From positions 7,074 to 22,098 of the forward strand of contig MFGS01000016.1 in the NCBI GenBank assembly GCA_001778355.1: DNA of 15,025 nucleotides, given 5' to 3'. Position numbers and translations under genes: made by a program. Shown here in pieces: positions 6,882 to 13,697 of this stretch. The notes under the pieces are model-generated. The model made no database searches and was not told the origin of the DNA. It saw only the letters and a program-made list of their open reading frames with translations. Source of the stretch: Candidatus Firestonebacteria bacterium RIFOXYA2_FULL_40_8. Its GTDB lineage: Bacteria; Oederibacteriota; D2-FULL-39-29. Within the stretch, counting starts at the first letter, position 1. Each line of letters begins with the position of its first letter.

Positions 6882-7713
6882 GGAATTACAGGAATTAATA
6901 AAGAAACTCTTAACGGAGAAAAAAGCGGAATGGGCTATCGGTTATGAAAAAGCCTACGACGAATTTTCCACGCGGCCGGCTTTTATAATCGACCCGGCTG
7001 ATACCGCGCGTTTAATATTTAATAAATATTGTATTAATAATCTTGGTTTGTACCTTACAAAACTTAAAAAAAACAAACTTGCTGTGGTCTGCAAGGGCTG
7101 CGATATAGCAACTGTTTTCGAGTTGATAAGGGAAAAACAATTCAAAAGAGAGAATGTTGCTATAATCGGTGTTGCCTGTGAAGGTGTTCTCGATAAACGC
7201 ACTAACAAGCTTCTCGAGAAATGCGAAAACTGTCAGGTAAAACAGCCGAAAGGCGCAGATTTTACGTTAGGTAACGCAAAGAACTCTGAAAAACCGAAAA
7301 GTTATGCGGATGTTGTTGAGTTTGAAAAGAAAAGTTCAAAAGAAAAACTGGAGTTTTGGAATAGGCAGTTTGAAAAATGCATAAGGTGTTACGCCTGCCG
7401 GAATGTCTGTCCGGTTTGTTACTGCCCGGATTGTTTTGCCTTAAGAAGTATGCCGGAATATCTAAGCAAGCACGTTGATGCGGATAAGAATAAATTGTTC
7501 CATATGATAAGAATGCAGCATGTGTTCGGTCGCTGTACGGATTGTAAGGCCTGTGATACGGCTTGTCCCGTTAACATTCCTTTAAGCATGCTTACGAAAA
7601 AACTTGCAAAGGATGCTAAAGAGTTATTTAACTATGAAAGCGGCGCGGATACGGATGCAAGACCGCCTCTTTCGACTTACGATGAAGGTGATTCCGAATC
7701 TGACATAATGTAG
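6874..7713 (+). CDS. flxC: FlxC-like iron-sulfur protein with two [4Fe-4S] motifs
   Basis: This 279-residue protein has two typical [4Fe-4S] motifs: C169/C172/C175/C179-P and C221/C224/C227/C231-P. Three more cysteines directly follow the first (C182, C184, C187 in VCYCPDC). The N-terminal half has another set: C73-K-G-C76-D, C102-E and C117-x2-C120. The same CxxCD...CE...Cys order appears in the next gene, so the two look like ancient paralogues. In the Flx-Hdr complex the iron-sulfur subunits are thought to carry electrons between FlxA and FlxD-HdrA. The C-terminal tail is acidic and probably disordered. The ATG lies in the end of flxD (ATGGATAA), which suggests coupled translation. The letter assignment between FlxB and FlxC follows gene order and is less certain than the family. 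Confidence 0.78.
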   Translation: MDKELQELIKKLLTEKKAEWAIGYEKAYDEFSTRPAFIIDPADTARLIFNKYCINNLGLYLTKLKKNKLAVVCKGCDIATVFELIREKQFKRENVAIIGVACEGVLDKRTNKLLEKCENCQVKQPKGADFTLGNAKNSEKPKSYADVVEFEKKSSKEKLEFWNRQFEKCIRCYACRNVCPVCYCPDCFALRSMPEYLSKHVDADKNKLFHMIRMQHVFGRCTDCKACDTACPVNIPLSMLTKKLAKDAKELFNYESGADTDARPPLSTYDEGDSESDIM

Positions 7714-7719
7714 GAGAAT

Positions 7720-8745
7720 ATGGCTTATTTAATTACAAAAGAAAATATAAAAGAAGTTCTAAATGCCCTGATAGCGGCAAAAACCGTTTATGCGCCCAAA
7801 AAGGATGCTGAAGACACCGTACTATTTGAAAAATTGGTTAATGCTTCCGAATGGCATGGAGATTCGCTTCTTACACATACAACCGCTAAAGATAAAGTAT
7901 ATCTGCAGTCTGAGAGATTCTTCAAGATTAAAAAAGATAAAAATGGTGTTACGATAGAGGACCCGGCTGAACCGGAAGAAATAGTCATATTCGGCTGTCG
8001 TCCCTGCGATGCCAGGGGTTTTGATGTAATAAATAAACTCTTCAACTGGAGTGATTTTGTTGATGAATATTACACAAAGAGAATGGCTAAAACTACAATA
8101 ATAACCATCTCCTGCGAAAAACCGGAAAGCACCTGTTTTTGTACTTCTTTTGCAAAGGGAAGTCCGGTAAATGAAACAGGAAGCGATTTGTTGTTAACAC
8201 CTTTAAAAGACGGAAAATATCTGGCAGAAGCGTATACTGAGAAGGGTGAAAAAGTAATCAGTGACAACTTAAAATACTTTAGCGAAGCAGCAGAGACTGA
8301 AGCAAAGGAAAAAGAAGCTTTTAAGACTGCCTCAGAAGCAAAGATTATTAAAAAACTGGATCTTGCGGCAATTAAAAAACTTATGGAGCCGGCATTTGAA
8401 TCAGCTTACTGGGAGACCGTGCATTTGCCCTGTGTTAAATGCGGCGCTTGTACTTTTGTCTGCCCGACCTGTTATTGTTTTGATATTACGGAAAAAGCTT
8501 TCGATAACATGAACTCGGAAAGAGTAAGAAGCTGGGATACCTGCATGAGCGAGATATTTACCAGAATGGCAGGCGGAGTTAATCCAAGGTCTGATACCAA
8601 AAAACGTTTCAGGCAAAGATTTATGCATAAATTCAATTATCATGTAGATAATTTTAAAGAAGAACTCTGCACGGGTTGCGGCCGCTGTATTAAGGCCTGC
8701 CCTGTCAGTATAGATGTAAGGAAAGTAATAGAAGGTATCAAGTAA
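7720..8745 (+). CDS. flxB: FlxB-like iron-sulfur protein (sulfhydrogenase beta / AsrA-related)
   Basis: This 341-residue protein is of the 4Fe-4S dicluster type, related to sulfhydrogenase beta and anaerobic sulfite reductase subunit A. The N-terminal domain shows FGCRPCDARGFDVI (C93, C96), as in that family, then C132-E and C139-F-C141. The C-terminal part has C238/C241/C244/C248-P with C251 and C253 immediately after, and C317/C320/C323/C327-P. Residues about 180-225 form a Glu/Lys/Ala-rich helix between the halves. It probably accepts electrons from FlxA. AGGAG at 7712-7716 overlaps the flxC stop and sets the ATG at 7720. flxA, normally directly adjacent, is separated here by a 207-base repeat-filled gap. 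Confidence 0.8.
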   Translation: MAYLITKENIKEVLNALIAAKTVYAPKKDAEDTVLFEKLVNASEWHGDSLLTHTTAKDKVYLQSERFFKIKKDKNGVTIEDPAEPEEIVIFGCRPCDARGFDVINKLFNWSDFVDEYYTKRMAKTTIITISCEKPESTCFCTSFAKGSPVNETGSDLLLTPLKDGKYLAEAYTEKGEKVISDNLKYFSEAAETEAKEKEAFKTASEAKIIKKLDLAAIKKLMEPAFESAYWETVHLPCVKCGACTFVCPTCYCFDITEKAFDNMNSERVRSWDTCMSEIFTRMAGGVNPRSDTKKRFRQRFMHKFNYHVDNFKEELCTGCGRCIKACPVSIDVRKVIEGIK

Positions 8746-8748
8746 AGA

Positions 8749-8922
8749 ACAATTACTAAGAAATAAGCACTAAGCACTAAGAAAAGCAAATGACTAAGAA
8801 TTAATAACTAAGCACTAAACGGAAGGAAGTATATTAAATATAATTTCAACGATTTAGTTTAAGTATTGCTTTATTAAATATTAGTAATTGTTTAGGATTT
8901 AGTGATTAGATCTTAGTTATTA
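8749..8922. repeat. Heptad-array inverted-repeat element between flxB and flxA
   Basis: Left heptads start 3 bases after the flxB stop: CTAAGAA (8756), ATAAGCA (8763), CTAAGCA (8770), CTAAGAA (8777); after a short break, CTAAGAA (8794), TTAATAA (8801), CTAAGCA (8808). The right array has six units in phase from 8881: TTAGTAA, TTGTTTA, GGATTTA, GTGATTA, GATCTTA, GTTATTA. The right arm is the imperfect reverse complement of the left. It ends 30 bases before flxA and shares its right arm with the element at 9811-9957. Confidence 0.72.
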
Positions 8923-8952
8923 GTTCAATGTAAGTTTTAATATAGGAGTTTT

Positions 8953-9783
8953 ATGACGGGCAACATATATAAGCCTCATATTGCAAAGATAATCGATATA
9001 AAGATTGAAACCGGAGATATTAAGAGTTTTAAATTTCAATTTGTGGACCAGGCTGCGCAAAAAGAGTTTACCTGGAAAGCCGGGCAGTTTTTAATCTTAA
9101 ACTTGTTTGGTATAGGTGAAGCTGTATTTACTTTTGCGAATCCTCAGACAAGGAATGAGTACATTGAATGCTCTATAAGAAAAGTAGGTCTTGTCAGTGA
9201 AGCAGTGCATGAACTTGAAATTGGAGATACTGTAGGTATCAGAGGTCCGTATGGCAACTGGTTCCCGTTTGAAAAATGGCACGGTAAGAACTTGCTTTAT
9301 GTCGCCGGCGGCGTAGGTCTTGCCGCATTAAGGTCTCCGATTGAATTTGCGCTGGATACAAAACAGGATTTTAAAAACATTACAATACTCTACGGTGCGA
9401 GAAGTCCTATGGATCTTTGCTATAAAGATAAATTCTCGGACTGGGAAAAAGTTAAAGACACCCAGATGATTCTTACGGCAGATAAAGGCGCCGACGGCTG
9501 GAAACATAAAGTCGGCTTTGTACCTGCTGTGCTTAAAGAAGTTCATCCCTCGCCTAAAGATACAGTTGCTATCATTTGCGGGCCGCCGATTATGATAAAA
9601 TTTGTTCTTAAAGAACTTCTAGATCTTGGCTTTACTCCTGATCAGATTGTTACAACTCTTGAGATGAAGATGAAATGCGGTTTTGGCAAGTGCGGCAGGT
9701 GTAACGTAAAGCATCTGTATATTTGCAAAGACGGCCCTGTCTTTACCTATGCGCAGCTGAAAGATCTGCCTGACGAATATTAA
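8953..9783 (+). CDS. flxA: FlxA-type FAD/NAD(P)H oxidoreductase subunit
   Basis: This 276-residue protein is of the ferredoxin-NADP reductase superfamily (sulfhydrogenase gamma / AsrB / FlxA group). Residues 1-100 form the flavin beta-barrel, with GQFLILN at 44-50 and IRGPYGNWFP at 96-105. Residues 113-225 form the nucleotide domain, with LYVAGGVGLAALRSPI (115-130), YGAR (147-150) and CGPPIM (209-214). C242, C247, C250 and C258 make the terminal [2Fe-2S] motif. In Flx-Hdr complexes this subunit oxidises NADH and feeds electrons to the iron-sulfur partners. The flavin-contact stretch reads EAVFTFAN (56-63), whereas the sulfhydrogenase-gamma group usually has an APxS-type sequence. AGGAG precedes the ATG by a few bases. 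It is bracketed on both sides by related repeats. Confidence 0.88.
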   Translation: MTGNIYKPHIAKIIDIKIETGDIKSFKFQFVDQAAQKEFTWKAGQFLILNLFGIGEAVFTFANPQTRNEYIECSIRKVGLVSEAVHELEIGDTVGIRGPYGNWFPFEKWHGKNLLYVAGGVGLAALRSPIEFALDTKQDFKNITILYGARSPMDLCYKDKFSDWEKVKDTQMILTADKGADGWKHKVGFVPAVLKEVHPSPKDTVAIICGPPIMIKFVLKELLDLGFTPDQIVTTLEMKMKCGFGKCGRCNVKHLYICKDGPVFTYAQLKDLPDEY

Positions 9784-9810
9784 AAAAAAGGCGCTGGGCT
9801 CTGGGAAAAA

Positions 9811-9957
9811 GTAATTACTAAGGATTAAGCACTAAATTATAAACAAAGAACAAATCTTTAATTAATAATATTTGAAAAAGAAGAATATTGCTGTTTGGTT
9901 ATTAAATATTATTTATTAGTAATTGTTTAGTGCTTAGAATTTAAGTCTTAATAATTA
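9811..9957. repeat. Heptad-array inverted-repeat element between flxA and fhs
   Basis: Left units in phase: GTAATTA (9811), CTAAGGA (9818), TTAAGCA (9825), CTAAATT (9832), ATAAACA (9839). Right units in phase: TTAGTAA (9916), TTGTTTA (9923), GTGCTTA (9930), GAATTTA (9937), AGTCTTA (9944), ATAATTA (9951). The arms are imperfect reverse complements (TAAGCACTAAA against TTTAGTGCTTA). The right arm begins exactly like that of the 8749-8922 element. Confidence 0.72.
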
Positions 9958-9979
9958 AATACATAAGGGGGACTGTTAA

Positions 9980-11695
9980 ATGAAAGCGAAAAAGTCTAAA
10001 GTACCTTCGGATATTGTTATTGCCCAGGCGATAAAACTAAAACCCATTACTGAAATAGCTTCAAAGATCGGGATTAAAAGAGAAGAACTTGAACTCTATG
10101 GGGACAATAAGGCAAAGATCAAGCTGGAGCTTTTAAACCGTGTAAAAGCAAAACCTGCGGGCAAGTACATTGACGTAACAGCAATTACTCCCACTCCGCT
10201 TGGAGAAGGTAAAACAGTAACTACTATCGGGCTTTCTTTGGGACTGGCTAAGATAGGCAAAAAAGTTATTACGGCAATAAGACAACCATCACTCGGACCC
10301 GTATTCGGGATTAAAGGCGGCGCGGCCGGCGGCGGGTACTCTCAGGTTGTTCCTATGGAAGATTTCAACCTGCATCTTACCGGTGATGTGCATGCGGTTT
10401 CTATTGCGCATAATCTTTGCGCTGCTTTTCTTGATAATCACCTGCACAAAGGTAATAAATTCGGTATAGATTTGAATCAGATACTCTGGAGAAGAGTTGT
10501 AGATATCTCTGACAGAGCCCTCAGGAATGTTATTATCGGACTTGGCGGAAAAGACGACGGTATTGCGAGACAGAGCGGTTTTGATATCTCTGTTGCTTCA
10601 GAAGTGATGGCTATACTTGCATTGACTACCAGTTTGAAAGATTTAAGACAGCGTCTGGGTCGTATTGTAGTGGCTTTCACCAAAGAAGGGAAGCCCATCA
10701 CGGCAGAAGATCTTGGAGTTGCTGGTTCTATGACAGTCCTTATGAGAGATGCAATTAAGCCTACGCTCCTTCAAACCACGGAATATACTCCCTGCTTTGT
10801 ACATGCGGGTCCTTTTGCAAATATAGCTCATGGGAATAACTCTATAATTGCCGATCAGATGGCAGTAAAACTTGCGGATTATGTGGTCACAGAGTCGGGG
10901 TTTGCCGCAGATATGGGTATGGAAAAGTTTATGAACATTAAGTGCAGGTATAGTAAGCTGGTGCCGAATTGCGTGGTGATGGTCTGCACTGTAAGAGCCT
11001 TAAAGATGCACTCCGGTAAATTTACGATAATTCCAGGCAAGCCCATTCCTGAAGATTTACTGAAGGAAAATCTGGAAGCTATAGAAGCAGGTATCTGTAA
11101 TCTTGAAAAACAGATAGAGAATGCAAAGCTTTTCGGGGTTCCTGTTGTAGTCGCTATCAATAAATTTACAACGGATACGGATAAAGAAATAGAATACATA
11201 AGGCAAAAAGCTATTCAAGCCGGCGCGGAAGACGCAGTGCTTTCGGAAGTCTGGGAAAAAGGCGGAGAGGGCGGAAAAGATCTGGCTCTGGCTGTTGTAA
11301 AAGCCTGCGAAAAGAAATCGAAGTTTAATTTCCTGTATCCTCTTGAGGCCTCAATTAAAGAAAAAATAGAAGCAATTGCCACTAAGATATATGGCGCAAA
11401 AAATGTTTCCTATACTGCCGCGGCAGAAGACAAGATCAAACTTTACACCGGTTTAGGTTGGGATAAACTTCCCATATGTATGGCAAAGACTCACCTTTCA
11501 CTTTCGCATGATCCTGCGCTGAAAGGGCGTCCGACGGGCTTTACGTTACCTGTCAGAGATATTAGAGCTTCCATTGGAGCAGGTTTCTTGTATCCTCTTT
11601 GCGGAGACATGAGGACAATGCCGGGACTTCCTTCTATTCCTGCGGGAACAAAAGTTGATATAGACAAGGATGGAAAAGTTGTAGGACTCTTCTAA
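9980..11695 (+). CDS. fhs: Formate-tetrahydrofolate ligase
   Basis: This 571-residue cytoplasmic enzyme makes 10-formyl-tetrahydrofolate from formate, tetrahydrofolate and ATP. It is the entry step of the methyl branch of the Wood-Ljungdahl pathway and also supplies purine synthesis. Visible features are the N-terminal SDIVIAQAIKLKPI-type start (10-23), the P-loop TPLGEGKT (72-79), QPSLGPVFGIKGGAAGGG following it, the GPFANIAHGNNSIIAD block mid-protein, and the intact C-terminal end with TMPGLPSIPAG. It is slightly longer than the roughly 555-560 residues usual for bacteria, the excess being at the lysine-rich N-terminus. GGGGGA at 9967-9972 supports the ATG. No folD, metF or acs genes are in the window, so whether it serves acetogenesis, formate production or only biosynthesis cannot be told here. 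Confidence 0.97.
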   Translation: MKAKKSKVPSDIVIAQAIKLKPITEIASKIGIKREELELYGDNKAKIKLELLNRVKAKPAGKYIDVTAITPTPLGEGKTVTTIGLSLGLAKIGKKVITAIRQPSLGPVFGIKGGAAGGGYSQVVPMEDFNLHLTGDVHAVSIAHNLCAAFLDNHLHKGNKFGIDLNQILWRRVVDISDRALRNVIIGLGGKDDGIARQSGFDISVASEVMAILALTTSLKDLRQRLGRIVVAFTKEGKPITAEDLGVAGSMTVLMRDAIKPTLLQTTEYTPCFVHAGPFANIAHGNNSIIADQMAVKLADYVVTESGFAADMGMEKFMNIKCRYSKLVPNCVVMVCTVRALKMHSGKFTIIPGKPIPEDLLKENLEAIEAGICNLEKQIENAKLFGVPVVVAINKFTTDTDKEIEYIRQKAIQAGAEDAVLSEVWEKGGEGGKDLALAVVKACEKKSKFNFLYPLEASIKEKIEAIATKIYGAKNVSYTAAAEDKIKLYTGLGWDKLPICMAKTHLSLSHDPALKGRPTGFTLPVRDIRASIGAGFLYPLCGDMRTMPGLPSIPAGTKVDIDKDGKVVGLF

Positions 11696-11700
11696 AGAAA

Positions 11701-11735
11701 AGTACGAAGTACGAGGTACAAAGTTCGAAGTTGTA
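11701..11735. repeat. AGTACGA heptad array after fhs
   Basis: Five 7-base units start 6 bases after the fhs stop: AGTACGA (11701), AGTACGA (11708), GGTACAA (11715), AGTTCGA (11722), AGTTGTA (11729). A second short array with another word, TAACGTG (11852) and TAACGTG (11859) followed by CTAAC, lies near the cupin start. The two are not reverse complements of each other. Confidence 0.65.
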
Positions 11736-11798
11736 GTAAGAACAGCAAACACAGAAAGAGAAGAAAAAGAAGTAAGGGAATCAAGTGAAGTGAGTTGA

Positions 11799-11833
11799 GC
11801 AAAGGTGTAAATATATGACAATAATGCCTTTGC
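11799..11833. repeat. Inverted repeat in fhs-cupin gap
   Basis: GCAAAGG (11799-11805) and CCTTTGC (11827-11833) are perfect reverse complements around a 21-base AT-rich loop. No T-run follows the second arm, so it is a weak terminator candidate. It may be a regulatory hairpin in the cupin leader. Confidence 0.35.
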
Positions 11834-11884
11834 GAAATCCACCTGGGCGGATAACGTGTAACGTGCTAACAATCTGGAGTGTAT

Positions 11885-12193
11885 ATGTTTATAAAAAAGT
11901 TTAAAAATGGGATTTTGCTGGACAGGAAGACTTCTATCAACCTTGAACTCGGATTGGTAAAAAAGAAAAAAGGTGAGTTGACAAAACTTGGGCTTCATCT
12001 TGATGAAGAAGAGGCTTATATTGTGTTAAAAGGTAAAGGACGGTTACTCCTGGGCGATAAATTTAAAAATGTGGGTCCCGGTACCGTAATATACGTGCCG
12101 GCGTGCGTGCCTCATCAATTTAAAGCACTGACCAAGGATTTTGAATATATTTACGTAGCAACTTGGCCGGAAAAACTTAAGAAAAAACATTGA
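11885..12193 (+). CDS. Small single-domain cupin protein
   Basis: This 102-residue protein is one cupin barrel. Motif 1 is seen as GLHLDEEEAYIVLKGKG (36-52), with H38, acidic residues 40-43 and the Gly turn. Motif 2 is VGPGTVIYVPACVPHQF (63-79), with H77. The classic second His of the HxH pair is replaced (H38-L-D40), so metal binding may use H38, a nearby acid and H77, or be weak. Small cupins of this type bind sugars, organic acids or act as isomerases or sensors, and the substrate here is unknown. I choose the ATG at 11885 because GGAG at 11876-11879 is five bases away; a GTG at 11879 would overlap that site. Its last codon and stop lie in the next heptad array. The surrounding intergenic repeats suggest a separate transcription unit. 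Confidence 0.75.
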   Translation: MFIKKFKNGILLDRKTSINLELGLVKKKKGELTKLGLHLDEEEAYIVLKGKGRLLLGDKFKNVGPGTVIYVPACVPHQFKALTKDFEYIYVATWPEKLKKKH

Positions 12194-12247
12194 CGATTTA
12201 CGAATGACAATTGACAATTTAATGAAGGCGGAATGAAGCTCTCCGCC
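12189..12247. repeat. Heptad array with hairpin, relative of 2044-2101
   Basis: Units are ATTGACG (12189), ATTTACG (12196), AATGACA (12203), ATTGACA (12210), then ATTTAAT, nearly the same words as at 2044. The hairpin arms are GGCGGA (12227-12232) and TCCGCC (12242-12247). Compared with the 2083-2101 hairpin, positions 2 and 3 of the stem differ on both arms in a way that keeps pairing. The cupin stop codon (12191-12193) is inside the first unit. ATACAATAT follows the hairpin. Confidence 0.72.
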
Positions 12248-12275
12248 AAATACAATATACACCACATTAGTGTAA

Positions 12276-12315
12276 GACTTTATGGACGTTATAGACCTTA
12301 TGGACTTTTAGACGG
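12276..12315. repeat. GAC-phased 9-base repeats upstream of glutamate dehydrogenase
   Basis: Units are GACTTTATG (12276), GACGTTATA (12285), GACCTTATG (12294), GACTTTTA (12303) and GACGG (12311). The words match the GAC-phased array upstream of hps (586-698), where the period is 10. The array is followed by about 75 bases of leader, in which I see no convincing promoter, before the dehydrogenase start. Confidence 0.5.
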
Positions 12316-12390
12316 CATTCCGGTTTTATAACGTTGAAACCCGCAAAGATTTGATGGAGTCGGAGAATATAGTTTGTAAAGGAGGAAAGT

Positions 12391-13593
12391 ATGTCCATAT
12401 TTGATCTTGATATTATAAAGTCCGAGTTGGAAGGGAAGGAGAATGCAAAAAAGCTTCTTCTCAAATCGGAAGAAAAAAAGATAATAAACCTGAACATCTG
12501 GGTGGATAATAAAACGCTGGTTGTTGCCGATGCTTTTGTCGTTTATCATAATACTGCCAGAGGACCGGCGAAGGGCGGGATACGTATTGACAAGAACGTT
12601 ACACTGGAAGAGACCACGGATCTTGCGGAACGTATGACCTTAAAAACGGCGCTTACGGGTATTCCTTTTGGCGGCGGTAAGACCGGAATTTGTCTGGACA
12701 GTGTTAAGCTTGATTCTTACATGAAGAAAGAAATAATGAAAGAACTTGTCCATATCATCAGAGGTGATCTTACCGCGGGTTATTATATACCTGCTCCTGA
12801 TATGGGTACGGGGCCAAGAGAGATGGCTTCAATCTACGGAGAACTTCATATTTCCGAGTGTGTTACGGGTAAGCCTATCGGTATAGGCGGGCTTCCGGGA
12901 AGAAAAGAAGCTACAGGCCGGGGCGTTGCGTTCTCAACTGCTTATGCTACGAAAAAACTTTTAAAAACAGACGTAAAGGGGCTTAAAGTCGCTATTCAGG
13001 GCTTTGGCAATGTAGGAAGCTGGGCTGCTTACTTTCTTCATGAAATGGGTGCGAAGATTGTAGCTGTTTCTGATGTGAACGGCGGTCTCTATAATGCAGG
13101 CGGATTGGATGTAAAAAAATTGATGGAGCACGTTGAAAAAAACAAAACTTTGAAAGGGTTCGGCGGGGATGCTATTACAAATGAAGAATTACTCGGTGTT
13201 GATGCTGAAATACTTGTACCTGCCGCCTGCGAGAATGTTCTAACAAATAAAACCGCGCAAAAAGTAAAAGCTAAACTGGTTGTAGAGGGTGCAAACGGGC
13301 CTACAACGAAAGAAGGTGATGAGGTTTTAAACAATAAAGGTATTGAGGTGATTCCTGACTTTCTTGCTAACTCCGGCGGTGTTATCGCTTCCTATATAGA
13401 ATGGAAGAGCGCAAAATCAGGTTCGCTTACCTCCGCGCAGGAAGTATTTGAATTCATTGATTCCACTATAGAAAAGAGTTTTGAAAAACTGCTGACGCTT
13501 GCGAAGGCCAGAGATTTAACTAACAAAGAAGCAGGTCTTGTTCTTGCAGTACAGGAAGTAATACATGCAATGGAAAACAGAGGATGGATTTAG
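12391..13593 (+). CDS. Glu/Leu/Phe/Val-family dehydrogenase, probably glutamate dehydrogenase
   Basis: This 400-residue soluble enzyme is of the hexameric amino-acid dehydrogenase family, which interconverts glutamate with 2-oxoglutarate and ammonia using NAD(P). Visible catalytic-site blocks are ARGPAKGGIR (57-65, K61), RMTLKTAL (81-88, K85), PFGGGKTGI (92-100, K97, the expected catalytic lysine), and PAPDMGTGPREM (134-145, D137). The nucleotide domain has ATGRGV (174-179), QGFGNVGS (203-210) and VSDVNGG after the second strand. Residue choice at the cofactor pocket does not settle NAD against NADP. Length is a little short of the usual 410-450, mainly at the N-terminus. The binding site AAAGGAGG at 12378-12385 is the strongest in the window. 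Leucine or phenylalanine dehydrogenase is less likely, given the length and the K-G-G-I-R block. The 3' end takes part in a 59-base tandem duplication. Confidence 0.88.
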   Translation: MSIFDLDIIKSELEGKENAKKLLLKSEEKKIINLNIWVDNKTLVVADAFVVYHNTARGPAKGGIRIDKNVTLEETTDLAERMTLKTALTGIPFGGGKTGICLDSVKLDSYMKKEIMKELVHIIRGDLTAGYYIPAPDMGTGPREMASIYGELHISECVTGKPIGIGGLPGRKEATGRGVAFSTAYATKKLLKTDVKGLKVAIQGFGNVGSWAAYFLHEMGAKIVAVSDVNGGLYNAGGLDVKKLMEHVEKNKTLKGFGGDAITNEELLGVDAEILVPAACENVLTNKTAQKVKAKLVVEGANGPTTKEGDEVLNNKGIEVIPDFLANSGGVIASYIEWKSAKSGSLTSAQEVFEFIDSTIEKSFEKLLTLAKARDLTNKEAGLVLAVQEVIHAMENRGWI

Positions 13594-13697
13594 TGCAAAT
13601 TCGAAGCTCGAAATTCGAAATTCGAAGGAAAAGCTCGTGAGGATGGATTTAAAACAAACTCGAAGCTTTAAATTCGAAATTCGAAAGAAAAGCTCGA
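13580..13697. repeat. 59-base tandem duplication with TTCGAAA heptads at dehydrogenase 3' end
   Basis: GAGGATGGATTTA occurs at 13580-13592 (the last codons and stop of the dehydrogenase) and again at 13639-13651. The two 59-base units align through their length with about eight differences. Inside, heptads run AAATTCG (13597), AAGCTCG (13604), AAATTCG (13611), AAATTCG (13618). In the second unit the stop triplet has become part of TTTAAA. Confidence 0.75.
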
